Shown in pieces: positions 34,775 through 42,927 of a stretch of DNA of 64,000 nucleotides (the first letter of the stretch is position 1; each line of letters begins with the position of its first letter). Source of the stretch: HXMU1420-13 sp024742815 (lineage in GTDB: Bacteria; Bacteroidota; Rhodothermia; Balneolales; Balneolaceae); NCBI GenBank assembly GCA_024742815.1, contig JANSXX010000010.1, positions 1-64,000 of the forward strand, read 5' to 3'. The notes below the pieces were generated by a model, which searched no databases, had not been told where the DNA came from, and was given only the letters and a program-made list of their open reading frames with translations. The position numbers and the translations under genes are program-made.

Positions 34775-35436
34775 GTATTAATTTCGATTATTTGATCATC
34801 AATGATAGCGAATACCTGATCATCTGAACTTGGTTTTATTGTAAATGAACCGGTAAGATTTCCAAAAGCAGGCATGAGCAATGATTGTGAGTGAATATGA
34901 AAACAAGGTAGCCGAAGTCTTTGTCGTCCTTTGCCTTTCATTTGAATCGCCGGATGAATATGACCTGATATGCAAAATAGATTGTCACCGATAGTAGATA
35001 AATCGCTATTGTCGTGCAAAAGTTTGATCCCTGATTTCAAATATAAATCATAGCACTTAATACCTAATAGTTCATAGTGTGATTGTGGATATATTTCGTG
35101 ATTGCCTAAAACCAAAATAAATTCGATATCACGATGAGATTTCCGCCACAGTTTAAAAGCATCCCATTCATCATTTTTTTCACTATGAAAGAGGTCACCC
35201 AAGAACAAGAGACTATTAGGTTGATATTCTTCAATTAAAAGATCGATTCTGCTTAGATTCTCATCATTCGACGATTTTGGTAACGCAATTCCATGCTTTC
35301 GAAAATGCCCGGCTTTACCTAAATGCACATCTGAAATCATGAGCATCTGCTCATTTTTCCAAAAAAGAGCCTTTTGGGCAAGTAGTAAAAAACTTTGATC
35401 TGAAATTGTGTATTCGAATTCCTTTTTAATCGTCAC
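34771..35436 (-). CDS. pdeM: Ligase-associated metallophosphoesterase PdeM
   Basis: A 221-residue calcineurin-type phosphoesterase. The metal and catalytic motifs are in order: ISDVHLG (Asp36, His38), FLGDLFHS, VLGNHEI and SGHIHPA. This matches the endonuclease/phosphodiesterase that travels with an Lhr-like helicase, an ATP-dependent ligase and an MBL exonuclease in a bacterial DNA repair set. It overlaps the helicase gene by 4 bp upstream and the membrane protein gene by 4 bp downstream. Confidence 0.9.
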   Translation of the reverse strand: MTIKKEFEYTISDQSFLLLAQKALFWKNEQMLMISDVHLGKAGHFRKHGIALPKSSNDENLSRIDLLIEEYQPNSLLFLGDLFHSEKNDEWDAFKLWRKSHRDIEFILVLGNHEIYPQSHYELLGIKCYDLYLKSGIKLLHDNSDLSTIGDNLFCISGHIHPAIQMKGKGRQRLRLPCFHIHSQSLLMPAFGNLTGSFTIKPSSDDQVFAIIDDQIIEINT

Positions 35437-37901
35437 TTCACGTGTTTTTCGAGTTGTGCCTGCATTTTTCGAACTCGGTCTATGAGTTTTTCTGAACTTA
35501 ATTTCCCCCGCAAACGATCAACCATTATTGGAAACGCATAGGGAGTAAACCTCTCAGTATGGTTTAAGACAATTTCCTGGTTTTGTATTTTGTGTAACAC
35601 TTTGCGCAATCTTAATTCGTCTAATTGGAAAAATAGCACTTCTTCGAATGCTTGTTGTACTAATAAATGATCAGGTTCATATTCAGTAAATACATCAAAC
35701 ATTAAACTGGTTGACATTCGGAGGTGCTTAGTTTTTCGCTGCTCACCCGGAAACCCATGAAAAACTAGTCCGGCTACTTGGCCAATTTCCCAAAACTTTC
35801 TTTTTGCTAATTCACTGTTGTTTAAACTAGCGGTGATATCATCAATTAAATTATCCGGGGAAAATAAGTTGTTATCTAATGCTTTTTCGATCGGGATATC
35901 CTGATCGGAGAGTAATTCAAACCCATAATCATTCATCGCGATCGAGAATGTGATTGGAATCATTTTCGATATTCGGTGTGCGACTAACGCCGACATTCCC
36001 TCATGAACGTAACGCCCTTCAAATGGATAGAAAAAAACATGGCAACCTTCTCTGGAGAATGATTTTTCGATTAGAAATTGATTATTACCGGGTAAAATGG
36101 ACCAAGTTTTTTGTACATCTAAGATGGGTTTAATGGCTTCAATTTCCACAGATTGAATATTCCCGCTAATGGCTTTCTGCATGGTATTTCGCAGTAACTT
36201 GGTCATATTTGATGACAATGACATTCGTCCACCTTGCCAGCTTGGTACTTTGGATTTAGTACCCTTTGCACGCCGAACATAAGCCGTCATTTCTTTGAGC
36301 TGAATCAATTCAAGATTTCGGCCAGCAAACCAAAATTTGTCGCCAATGTTCAAGCTGGCAATAAAAGTTTCTTCGATAGACCCAAGATTACCGCCCGATA
36401 AATATTTCACCCTCATCATTGAGTCGGATGTGATCGTTCCGATACTCATACGATGCCTTCGAGCTATTTTTCGGTCAGTTACTTTATAAATGCCGTCCTC
36501 ATCAACAATAACTTTCGAGTATTCGGGATACTTTCCCAATGATTTACCACCCGTTGTTATGAACGTGAGTATCCAATCCCATTCGTGAGCTGTTAGTGTT
36601 TGATAAGCAAATGTCTTTCGTACTTCATCAAAAATTTCATCTGGCTTAAATCCATCAGAAACAGCAAGTGTTACAAGATATTGAACCAACACATCGATGG
36701 GTTTTAGAATGGGATCCCGACTTTCCATTTCGGATTCATCAACGGCACTTTTTAATGCTGCAGCCTCAACCAGTTCAAGCGCATGGGTAGGTACGAAGTA
36801 AATGGAACTCGTAGCACCGGGGCGATGCCCGCTTCTTCCTGCACGTTGCATAAATCTGGCAACACCTTTTGGGCTCCCAATTTGAATTACTGTATCAACA
36901 GGACGAAAATCGACACCTAGATCTAAACTTGAGGTGCAAACAACAGCTTTCAAAATCCCTTCATGAAGCGCCTGTTCAACCCAATTGCGTACTTCTCTAT
37001 CCAGCGATCCATGATGTAGCGCAATCTGACCTGCATAATCTGGCCGGGCTGCCAATATATTCTGAAACCAAGCCTCTGCCTGTCCACGTGTGTTAGTAAA
37101 AACCAGTGTGGAAGTATGCTCATCTATAATAGGAGTGATTTTATGGAGTAAATTGAGTCCTAGATGCCCCGACCAAGGAAAAGTTTCCACTTCATCAGGA
37201 ATTACCGTAGAAATTTTCATCTCTTTTTTGATATCAGCTCGGATAATCGTTGAACTCTCATGTGAGTGATCTTCTCCTAGTAATACTTCCATCGCCTCTT
37301 CCAAATTACCTATGGTGGCTGATATTCCCCAAATCTGTAAACTTTGTTGCACTGATTTTAGCCTGGATAGTGCAAGTTCAGTTTGAATGCCACGTTTCGA
37401 TCCCAGAAGTTCGTGCCATTCATCAACCACCACACATTGTAGATTTTTGAAATGTCGTGCATAGTTTTTTTGAGCCATTAACACATGGACACTTTCCGGC
37501 GTAGTGATAAGAACTTCCGGCATTTTTCTGTTTTGTTTTTGTTTTACAGAAGTGGAAACATCACCGGTACGTCGACCAATTTCCCACGGAATACCTAAGT
37601 CATCTACAGAAGTTTGTAGCGCGTTTTGAATGTCTTTAGCTAGAGCACGAAGTGGAGTTATCCAGAGTAATTGTAAACCATTCTTCTCTAATTTCTGATA
37701 TTCTTCAGGATGAGTATTGATCCATTTTATAAGCATTGGAAGCCATAATGCATACGTCTTACCAGATCCTGTTGGAGCATTTAGCAGGCCATTCTGTCCA
37801 TTTAAGAAGGCACCCCATGCATCTTTTTGAAATGGAAAAACTTCCCAATTTTTTTGGGCAAACCAGTCAGCAATTTGTTGATATCCGGGTGTTCGCTTCA
37901 T
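35433..37901 (-). CDS. Ligase-associated Lhr-like DEXH-box helicase
   Basis: An 822-residue superfamily 2 helicase of the Lhr-core type. Walker A is APTGSGKT (residues 42-49), the DEXH box reads DEWH (160-163), motif III is SATIGN, and motif VI is QRAGRSGHRPGA. A winged-helix and Lhr-specific C-terminal domain follow (about 430-820). Lhr-core proteins move 3' to 5' along DNA and unwind hybrids. It heads an operon with pdeM; the matching ligase and exonuclease are 14-17 kb away on the same strand. The start is the first in-frame ATG; 120 bp of AT-rich sequence separate it from the divergent acs gene. Confidence 0.94.
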   Translation of the reverse strand: MKRTPGYQQIADWFAQKNWEVFPFQKDAWGAFLNGQNGLLNAPTGSGKTYALWLPMLIKWINTHPEEYQKLEKNGLQLLWITPLRALAKDIQNALQTSVDDLGIPWEIGRRTGDVSTSVKQKQNRKMPEVLITTPESVHVLMAQKNYARHFKNLQCVVVDEWHELLGSKRGIQTELALSRLKSVQQSLQIWGISATIGNLEEAMEVLLGEDHSHESSTIIRADIKKEMKISTVIPDEVETFPWSGHLGLNLLHKITPIIDEHTSTLVFTNTRGQAEAWFQNILAARPDYAGQIALHHGSLDREVRNWVEQALHEGILKAVVCTSSLDLGVDFRPVDTVIQIGSPKGVARFMQRAGRSGHRPGATSSIYFVPTHALELVEAAALKSAVDESEMESRDPILKPIDVLVQYLVTLAVSDGFKPDEIFDEVRKTFAYQTLTAHEWDWILTFITTGGKSLGKYPEYSKVIVDEDGIYKVTDRKIARRHRMSIGTITSDSMMRVKYLSGGNLGSIEETFIASLNIGDKFWFAGRNLELIQLKEMTAYVRRAKGTKSKVPSWQGGRMSLSSNMTKLLRNTMQKAISGNIQSVEIEAIKPILDVQKTWSILPGNNQFLIEKSFSREGCHVFFYPFEGRYVHEGMSALVAHRISKMIPITFSIAMNDYGFELLSDQDIPIEKALDNNLFSPDNLIDDITASLNNSELAKRKFWEIGQVAGLVFHGFPGEQRKTKHLRMSTSLMFDVFTEYEPDHLLVQQAFEEVLFFQLDELRLRKVLHKIQNQEIVLNHTERFTPYAFPIMVDRLRGKLSSEKLIDRVRKMQAQLEKHVK

Positions 37902-38021
37902 TTTGAATCAAGAATGTAAAAAAAACGCTTTTCTGAACATTATGCACATTATTATGCTTGCAACTTCGAATAAAAAAGGTCAATATCGAGCCGAATTATA
38001 ATCCTTAAAGCGAGTAGAACA

Positions 38022-39920
38022 ATGTGGCTGAATATTAAATCGTTCAATGAATATCATGAAACTTTTGAAGAAAGCGAGAAAGAACGGCTAGAATTCTGGG
38101 ATCACGAAGCCGGCACATTCTACTGGCGAAAACGATGGGATAAAGTACAAACCGGTGGCTTCAAAACTGCTAATATTAAATGGTTTGAAGGCGGAAAATT
38201 AAACATTACCGAAAATGCCTTAGATCGTCATTTAAACACCATTGGTAATAAAACTGCCTTTATTTTTGAACCCAATCACCCTGATTCTTTTCGAAGAACT
38301 ATCACCTACAAACAGCTACACGAAGATGTGTGTCGATTTGCGAATGTGTTGGAGGAAAAAGGAATTAGAAAAGGTGATCGAGTTTGTATTTATATGGCAA
38401 TGACTCCGGAGTTGGTGATTTCTGCCTTGGCGTGCGCTCGTATTGGTGCGGTACACAGTATAGTTTTTGCAGGATTTTCAGCCCAATCACTTTCAGAGAG
38501 AATCAATGATTGCGAAGCTAAAATGCTGATTACAAACGACGGACTTCGTCGTGGTGATAAACATGTACCATTGAAAGATATTTCGGATGAAGCGCTTGAA
38601 TCTTGCCCTTCCGTAGAGCATGTAATTGTTTGTCAGCGGACAAATCGTGATATCAACTGGGTAGAAGGTCGTGACAGATGGTGGCACAATTTGATTCGAA
38701 ATGCATCCAAACAACATGAAGCTGTAGAAATGGATTCGGAAGATCCACTATTTATTCTCTACACATCCGGGTCGACCGGTAAGCCGAAGGGTGTAGTTCA
38801 TACTTGTGGGGGATACATGGTGTATACCAGCTATTCATTCCGGAATGTATTTCAGGTTGGAGCCGATGATGTATATTGGTGTACCGCGGATGCAGGTTGG
38901 ATAACAGGGCATAGTTACATCATTTACGGCCCACTCTTTACAGGAACTACGGGAATAATATTCGAGGGAACTCCAACCTATCCAGATGCAGGAAGATTTT
39001 GGGAAGTTGTTGAAAAGTATAAAGTAACACACTTTTATACCGCTCCAACTGCCATTCGGGCTTTGATGAGTTATGACATGGATTTTGTGAAAAAATATGA
39101 TTTAAGCTCATTGAAAGTGCTGGGAACAGTAGGAGAACCCATTAATGAAGAAGCGTGGCACTGGTATCATACTCATATTGGCGGAGGTAGATGTTCGATT
39201 GTTGATACTTGGTGGCAAACAGAAACTGGTGGAATTATGATCTCGCCATTAGCCGGTATTACGCCTACCAAACCGGGATTTGCGACCTTACCTTTGCCCG
39301 GTATTTTTCCTGTTTTGATGGATGAAAATGGTAATGAAATTGAGGGCAATGCCGTAGAAGGAAATTTATGCATCAAACATCCTTGGCCATCAATAGCGCG
39401 TACAGTATATGGTGATCACGAACGGTATAAGCAAACATACTTATCAACCTACAAAGGCTATTATTTTACTGGTGATGGCTGTCGTCGCGACGAGGACGGT
39501 TATTATCGAATTACCGGACGCGTAGATGATGTGTTGAATGTTTCCGGTCACCGATTGGGTACAGCAGAAATTGAAAATGCACTTGATGAACACCCGAAAG
39601 TAGTTGAAACCGCAGTTGTTGGATATCCGCATGATATTAAAGGTCAAGGAGTATATGCTTTCATGATTTGTGATGAAGAAGTAGCAGATACAGCTGCCTT
39701 TAAGAAGGAATTATTGGATTTAGTTGTCAAAATAATAGGCCCAATCGCTAAACCTGATAAAATCCAGATCGTACCCGGATTACCTAAAACCCGATCGGGT
39801 AAAATTATGCGCCGTATCTTGAGAAAAGTAGCCGCCAATGATCTTGAAAATATTGGGGATACTTCAACATTACTTGACCCGAGTGTGGTAGAAGCAATAA
39901 AGACCGGCGAACCGATTTAG
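38022..39920 (+). CDS. acs: Acetyl-CoA synthetase
   Basis: A 632-residue AMP-forming enzyme that turns acetate, ATP and CoA into acetyl-CoA in the cytoplasm. The AMP-binding signature YTSGSTGKPKGVVH is near residues 245-260, the acetyl-pocket Trp is in VDTWWQTETGG near 395-410, and the C-terminal PKTRSGKIMRRILRK near 585-600 has the catalytic Lys that protein acetylation usually controls. The length is full for the family. It is followed by a field of REP-like hairpins, the first of which (39958) may end transcription. Confidence 0.96.
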   Translation: MWLNIKSFNEYHETFEESEKERLEFWDHEAGTFYWRKRWDKVQTGGFKTANIKWFEGGKLNITENALDRHLNTIGNKTAFIFEPNHPDSFRRTITYKQLHEDVCRFANVLEEKGIRKGDRVCIYMAMTPELVISALACARIGAVHSIVFAGFSAQSLSERINDCEAKMLITNDGLRRGDKHVPLKDISDEALESCPSVEHVIVCQRTNRDINWVEGRDRWWHNLIRNASKQHEAVEMDSEDPLFILYTSGSTGKPKGVVHTCGGYMVYTSYSFRNVFQVGADDVYWCTADAGWITGHSYIIYGPLFTGTTGIIFEGTPTYPDAGRFWEVVEKYKVTHFYTAPTAIRALMSYDMDFVKKYDLSSLKVLGTVGEPINEEAWHWYHTHIGGGRCSIVDTWWQTETGGIMISPLAGITPTKPGFATLPLPGIFPVLMDENGNEIEGNAVEGNLCIKHPWPSIARTVYGDHERYKQTYLSTYKGYYFTGDGCRRDEDGYYRITGRVDDVLNVSGHRLGTAEIENALDEHPKVVETAVVGYPHDIKGQGVYAFMICDEEVADTAAFKKELLDLVVKIIGPIAKPDKIQIVPGLPKTRSGKIMRRILRKVAANDLENIGDTSTLLDPSVVEAIKTGEPI

Positions 39921-39957
39921 ATCTGATTGTGAGTTAAATGTAATAGTTGGTTTGATT

Positions 39958-40067
39958 GCAGGGACTAAAGTCCCTGCTTGTTTATGACTGAGGTAAGAAA
40001 GAACTTGAGATCTAAAGTTTGAATTTCTAGCAAGATCATAAGCAAGAAAGAGCTTCAGCTCTTGGTG
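39958..40067 (+). repeat. REP-like paired-hairpin unit 1
   Basis: The left hairpin is GCAGGGACTAAAGTCCCTGC (39958-39977; 9-bp arms) and the right hairpin AAGAGCT-TC-AGCTCTT (40048-40063), joined by a spacer of about 70 bp and followed by GGTG. It is almost identical to units 4 and 5. Confidence 0.85.
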
Positions 40068-40120
40068 GTATGGGTGTAGATTATGAATTAGAATTCTTCA
40101 TTGTGGACTTGGTAGGGACT

Positions 40121-40230
40121 GCAGGGACTAAAGTCCCTGCTTGTTTATGATCTAGGTTGAAAATATTTAGGGAATCAAGGTTTGCAAACCAAGCAAGATA
40201 ATTAGCAAGAGAGAGCTTCAGCTCTTGGTG
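40121..40230 (+). repeat. REP-like paired-hairpin unit 2
   Basis: The same left hairpin at 40121-40140 and a right hairpin with arms AGAGCT/AGCTCT (40212-40225), but the spacer between them differs from units 1, 4 and 5, so it is a second subtype. The 53-bp tail after it (40231-40283) matches the tail after unit 4 (41001-41053). Confidence 0.85.
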
Positions 40231-40283
40231 GTATTGGAATAGATCATGATCCAAATTACACATTATTGGTTTTGGAAAGGAAA

Positions 40284-40357
40284 ACAGGACTAAAGTCCCT
40301 GCTTGTTTATGACCGAGCTTGAAAGTATTTGAGAATCAAAATTTGCAAATTTAACAA
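40284..40357 (+). repeat. REP-like unit 3, left half only
   Basis: The left hairpin is shortened (CAGGACTAAAGTCCCTGC from about 40285), and the spacer resembles unit 2 but decays; no right hairpin follows. It lies just left of the transposase gene, so it is probably the left end of the mobile element. Confidence 0.7.
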
Positions 40358-40472
40358 TTGATTAGAACTAAATTAATTTTCAATTTTAGGCGTATATCGG
40401 TTTTAAGTAATAAAAAAATGATGTTTAATATAGATTGATCATCATAAAAGTTAGCAGTTAAGAGTTAGGGGG

Positions 40473-40901
40473 ATGTCGAATAATTTATCAATAATCTGGT
40501 TGCACGCGATTTGGAGTACGAAGGATAGAAAAAAGATTTTAACCAAAGATTTTCGGTTCAAAGTTTTTAGGCATATAAAAGAAAATGCTGAAAGATATCG
40601 AATTCAACTTGATATAATTAACGGTGTTGAAGATCATGTGCATTGCTTGTTTCGTTTGAGAACTACACAAAATCCTGCAGAAGTAATACAACATATAAAA
40701 GGAGAATCTTCACACTGGATAAATAAAAATGTCATCTTAGATGAAAATTTCGAATGGCAAGAAGGTTATGGGATTTTTTCAGTTTCACATAAGGACGTAA
40801 TGAGCGTCAGAAAGTATATTTACAATCAGGAAAAGCATCACCGCACGAATAGTTTTGCAGAAGAAATAAAGAAAATGATGCCAAATAGGATGCAGGACTA
40901 A
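40473..40901 (+). CDS. IS200-like Y1 transposase, REP-associated type
   Basis: A 142-residue HUH nuclease. The HUH motif is EDHVHCLF (His55, His57), the catalytic Tyr115 is in VRKYIYNQEKHH with Gln119 four residues on (the YxxxQ pattern), and the family segments HAIWSTKDRK and FEWQEGYGIFSVS are present. It cuts and joins single-stranded DNA at hairpins. It appears intact. Its last codons and TAA stop (40899-40901) lie inside the left hairpin of REP unit 4, so the coding end and the DNA end are merged. Confidence 0.9.
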   Translation: MSNNLSIIWLHAIWSTKDRKKILTKDFRFKVFRHIKENAERYRIQLDIINGVEDHVHCLFRLRTTQNPAEVIQHIKGESSHWINKNVILDENFEWQEGYGIFSVSHKDVMSVRKYIYNQEKHHRTNSFAEEIKKMMPNRMQD

Positions 40902-41000
40902 AGTCCCTGCTTGTTTATGACTGAGGTAAGAAAGAACTTGAGATCTAAAGTTTGAATTTCTAGCAAGATAATAAGCAAGAAAGTGCTTCAGCTCTTGGTG
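40892..41000 (+). repeat. REP-like paired-hairpin unit 4
   Basis: The left hairpin (GCAGGACTAAAGTCCCTGC, 40892-40910, one G shorter in the first arm) contains the transposase stop codon. The right hairpin is damaged in one arm (AAGTGCT, from about 40980). The spacer is nearly identical to units 1 and 5. Confidence 0.85.
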
Positions 41001-41053
41001 GTATTGGAATAGATCATTATTCAGATTACACATTATTGGCTTTGGAGAAGATT

Positions 41054-41163
41054 GCAGGGACTAAAGTCCCTGCTTGTTTATGACTGAGGTAAGAAAAAAC
41101 TTGAGATCTAAAGTTTGAATTTCTAGCAAGATCATAAGCAAGAAAGAGCTTCAGCTCTTGGTG
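41054..41163 (+). repeat. REP-like paired-hairpin unit 5
   Basis: Full left hairpin at 41054-41073 and full right hairpin ending at about 41159, with the unit 1-type spacer. It ends about 18 bp before the stop codon of the next gene on the minus strand, for which it may act as a transcription stop. Confidence 0.85.
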
Positions 41164-41180
41164 TTCATGCAAATTTACGT

Positions 41181-41546
41181 CTAAATAGAAATCAAATACC
41201 CGACAGGCAGAAAAATCAAGCTAACGATTAGTAAAATTAGTCGAAATCGGGTACTGATAAGTAGATCATTATAGAACAAACCGAAACTGAAAGGGCGCTC
41301 GGTAAGCCATTGGTAGTAGTTTAACCGATGGAAGGAACCTAGAGCCATGGTAACGTGTCCATGAATAATGGTGAGCGTAAATGGAAGCGAGAATATAAAC
41401 GCTCCTAAATAACGCAGGGCTTCTCCCATTCCAACCAATTTAGCGGCGTAATAGTAGGGCCAGGCAAACAATACAATTAATGGTAGACTGAGAACCCAAT
41501 TAATCATACTAATTCGCTTAAAATTCGACGGTGATAACTCACTCAT
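41181..41546 (-). CDS. Small three-helix membrane protein downstream of ald
   Basis: A 121-residue protein with three predicted membrane helices (NWVLSLPLIVLFAWPYYYAA, LRYLGAFIFSLPFTLTIIHGH, LILLIVSLIFLPVGYLISI). I do not recognise the family. It starts 25 bp after the alanine dehydrogenase stop on the same strand and is probably its operon partner. The histidines in TIIHGHVTMALGSFH might bind a metal or cofactor. Confidence 0.65.
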   Translation of the reverse strand: MSELSPSNFKRISMINWVLSLPLIVLFAWPYYYAAKLVGMGEALRYLGAFIFSLPFTLTIIHGHVTMALGSFHRLNYYQWLTERPFSFGLFYNDLLISTRFRLILLIVSLIFLPVGYLISI

Positions 41547-41571
41547 AGTTCAAAAATGGTATGAAAGAGAT

Positions 41572-42786
41572 TTAAATTTGAGAAGCTATCAGCATTTCGA
41601 TTTCTCGATAGGGCATTTCGAACATCTTACTGAGTGATTTTTTGGTAAGATGATTCTTATACACATAAGTACCATTTCTTAGAGCAACATTATCCCATAA
41701 ACATTCCTTAATTCCTCCTGCTTCCCCAATTGCCAGCACGTATGGTACCAACACATTATTTAAAGCATTAGTTGCTGTTCGGGCAACGTTGGAGGGAATG
41801 TTCGGCACGCAATAATGAGTAACATCATGCGCAAGAAAAATTGGGTTCGAATGTGTAGTTGGTCTGCTTGTTGCGATACATCCACCTTGATCAATTACGG
41901 TGTCTACAATTACACTACCGGCTTTCATGCTTGCTACCATTTCGTTGGTAACCAAACAAGGTGATCGATCGCCCTCGGCCATCACTGCTCCAATAATAAC
42001 ATCGGTAAATTTTAAAGCATGGCTCAGATATTGAGTATTCGCTACTGCAGTAATAATTCTTCGATCCAAATCATTTTCTAATCGACGAAGTGCAGCCAAA
42101 TCGTTATCCATTACAAAAACTTGTGCACCGTAGCCCAACGCAGTTCGAGCGGCATACTCGGCAGTAATTCCGGCTCCCAAAATTACTACTGTTGCGGGTG
42201 GTACTCCTGAAATTCCACCAAGCATTACTCCTTGACCACCACTCAGGTTTTCCATGTAATGCGCAGCGATTTGTACCGACATTGAACCGGTAATTTCATG
42301 CATCATTCTTACGATCGGAAACTCACCATCTGCACCTCTAATGAATTCGTAACCGATCCCAGTGATCGATTTTTTAGTTAAGGCTTCAAAATATTCCGGC
42401 TTTTGGTTGCCGAGGTGAAGGGCAGAAATAATCGATTGATTTGGTTGCAAATACTCGATTTCATCATCGCTAAGTGGAGCAACTTTTAAGATCAATTCAG
42501 ATTTTTTGAATACATCTTCGGTACTAAATGCAATTTCTGCACCTGAATCAGCATAATCTCGATCTGAGAATTTGGCTTCATCACCCGCACCTTTTTCGAT
42601 GAATATCTCATGCCCATTTGCTTTTAAAATAGCTACGCCACCTGGAGTTAAACAAACACGCCTTTCATCATTTGAGTGCTCACGAGGAATTCCAATTTTA
42701 AGAGACACTTCGCTTCGGGTACGAATGAGATGTTTTTCGAGCGTTTTTAATCCAATCTGTTCAGTATCAAGAGGATTGATGTCCAT
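41572..42786 (-). CDS. ald: Alanine dehydrogenase
   Basis: A 404-residue enzyme that interconverts L-alanine and pyruvate plus ammonia with NAD. The N-terminal catalytic part has IGIPREHSNDERRVCLTP, the pyruvate-binding and catalytic His/Lys region, and SALHLGNQ; the NAD-binding Rossmann motif is VVILGAGITAEYAA near residues 195-208. VTHYCVPNIPSNVARTAT is the usual Ald signature near the end. About 30 N-terminal residues precede the typical start (SLKIGIPRE), as in some Bacteroidota versions. Related transhydrogenase alpha subunits share the fold, but the C-terminus fits Ald better. Confidence 0.92.
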   Translation of the reverse strand: MDINPLDTEQIGLKTLEKHLIRTRSEVSLKIGIPREHSNDERRVCLTPGGVAILKANGHEIFIEKGAGDEAKFSDRDYADSGAEIAFSTEDVFKKSELILKVAPLSDDEIEYLQPNQSIISALHLGNQKPEYFEALTKKSITGIGYEFIRGADGEFPIVRMMHEITGSMSVQIAAHYMENLSGGQGVMLGGISGVPPATVVILGAGITAEYAARTALGYGAQVFVMDNDLAALRRLENDLDRRIITAVANTQYLSHALKFTDVIIGAVMAEGDRSPCLVTNEMVASMKAGSVIVDTVIDQGGCIATSRPTTHSNPIFLAHDVTHYCVPNIPSNVARTATNALNNVLVPYVLAIGEAGGIKECLWDNVALRNGTYVYKNHLTKKSLSKMFEMPYREIEMLIASQI

Positions 42787-42927
42787 GGTACACTAAAATT
42801 AACGATTGTTGGAAGATAGACAATTCAGAATGGAATTAAGAATCCTGATATGCGATGGTATAGATTTGGTAGAACGAAAATCTTTGCAAGGGAATCGCTC
42901 TGTTTAATGGCTTTGCACGAAGCTAAT

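Larger units (their letters stand above)
40284..40910 (+). mobile_element. IS200/RAYT-like element bounded by REP hairpins
   Basis: The Y1 transposase gene is framed by two copies of the same hairpin word in direct orientation (about 40285-40302 and 40892-40910). IS200/IS605 and REP-associated transposases recognise such hairpins in single-stranded DNA. The boundaries are inferred from the hairpins, not from a known empty site. Confidence 0.6.

Noticed and set aside
40081..40263. Minus-strand open frames in the REP array (also at 40785-41033)
   Set aside because: They read through the hairpins, share the same meaningless HKQAGTL segment created by the repeat, and have no ribosome-binding site.
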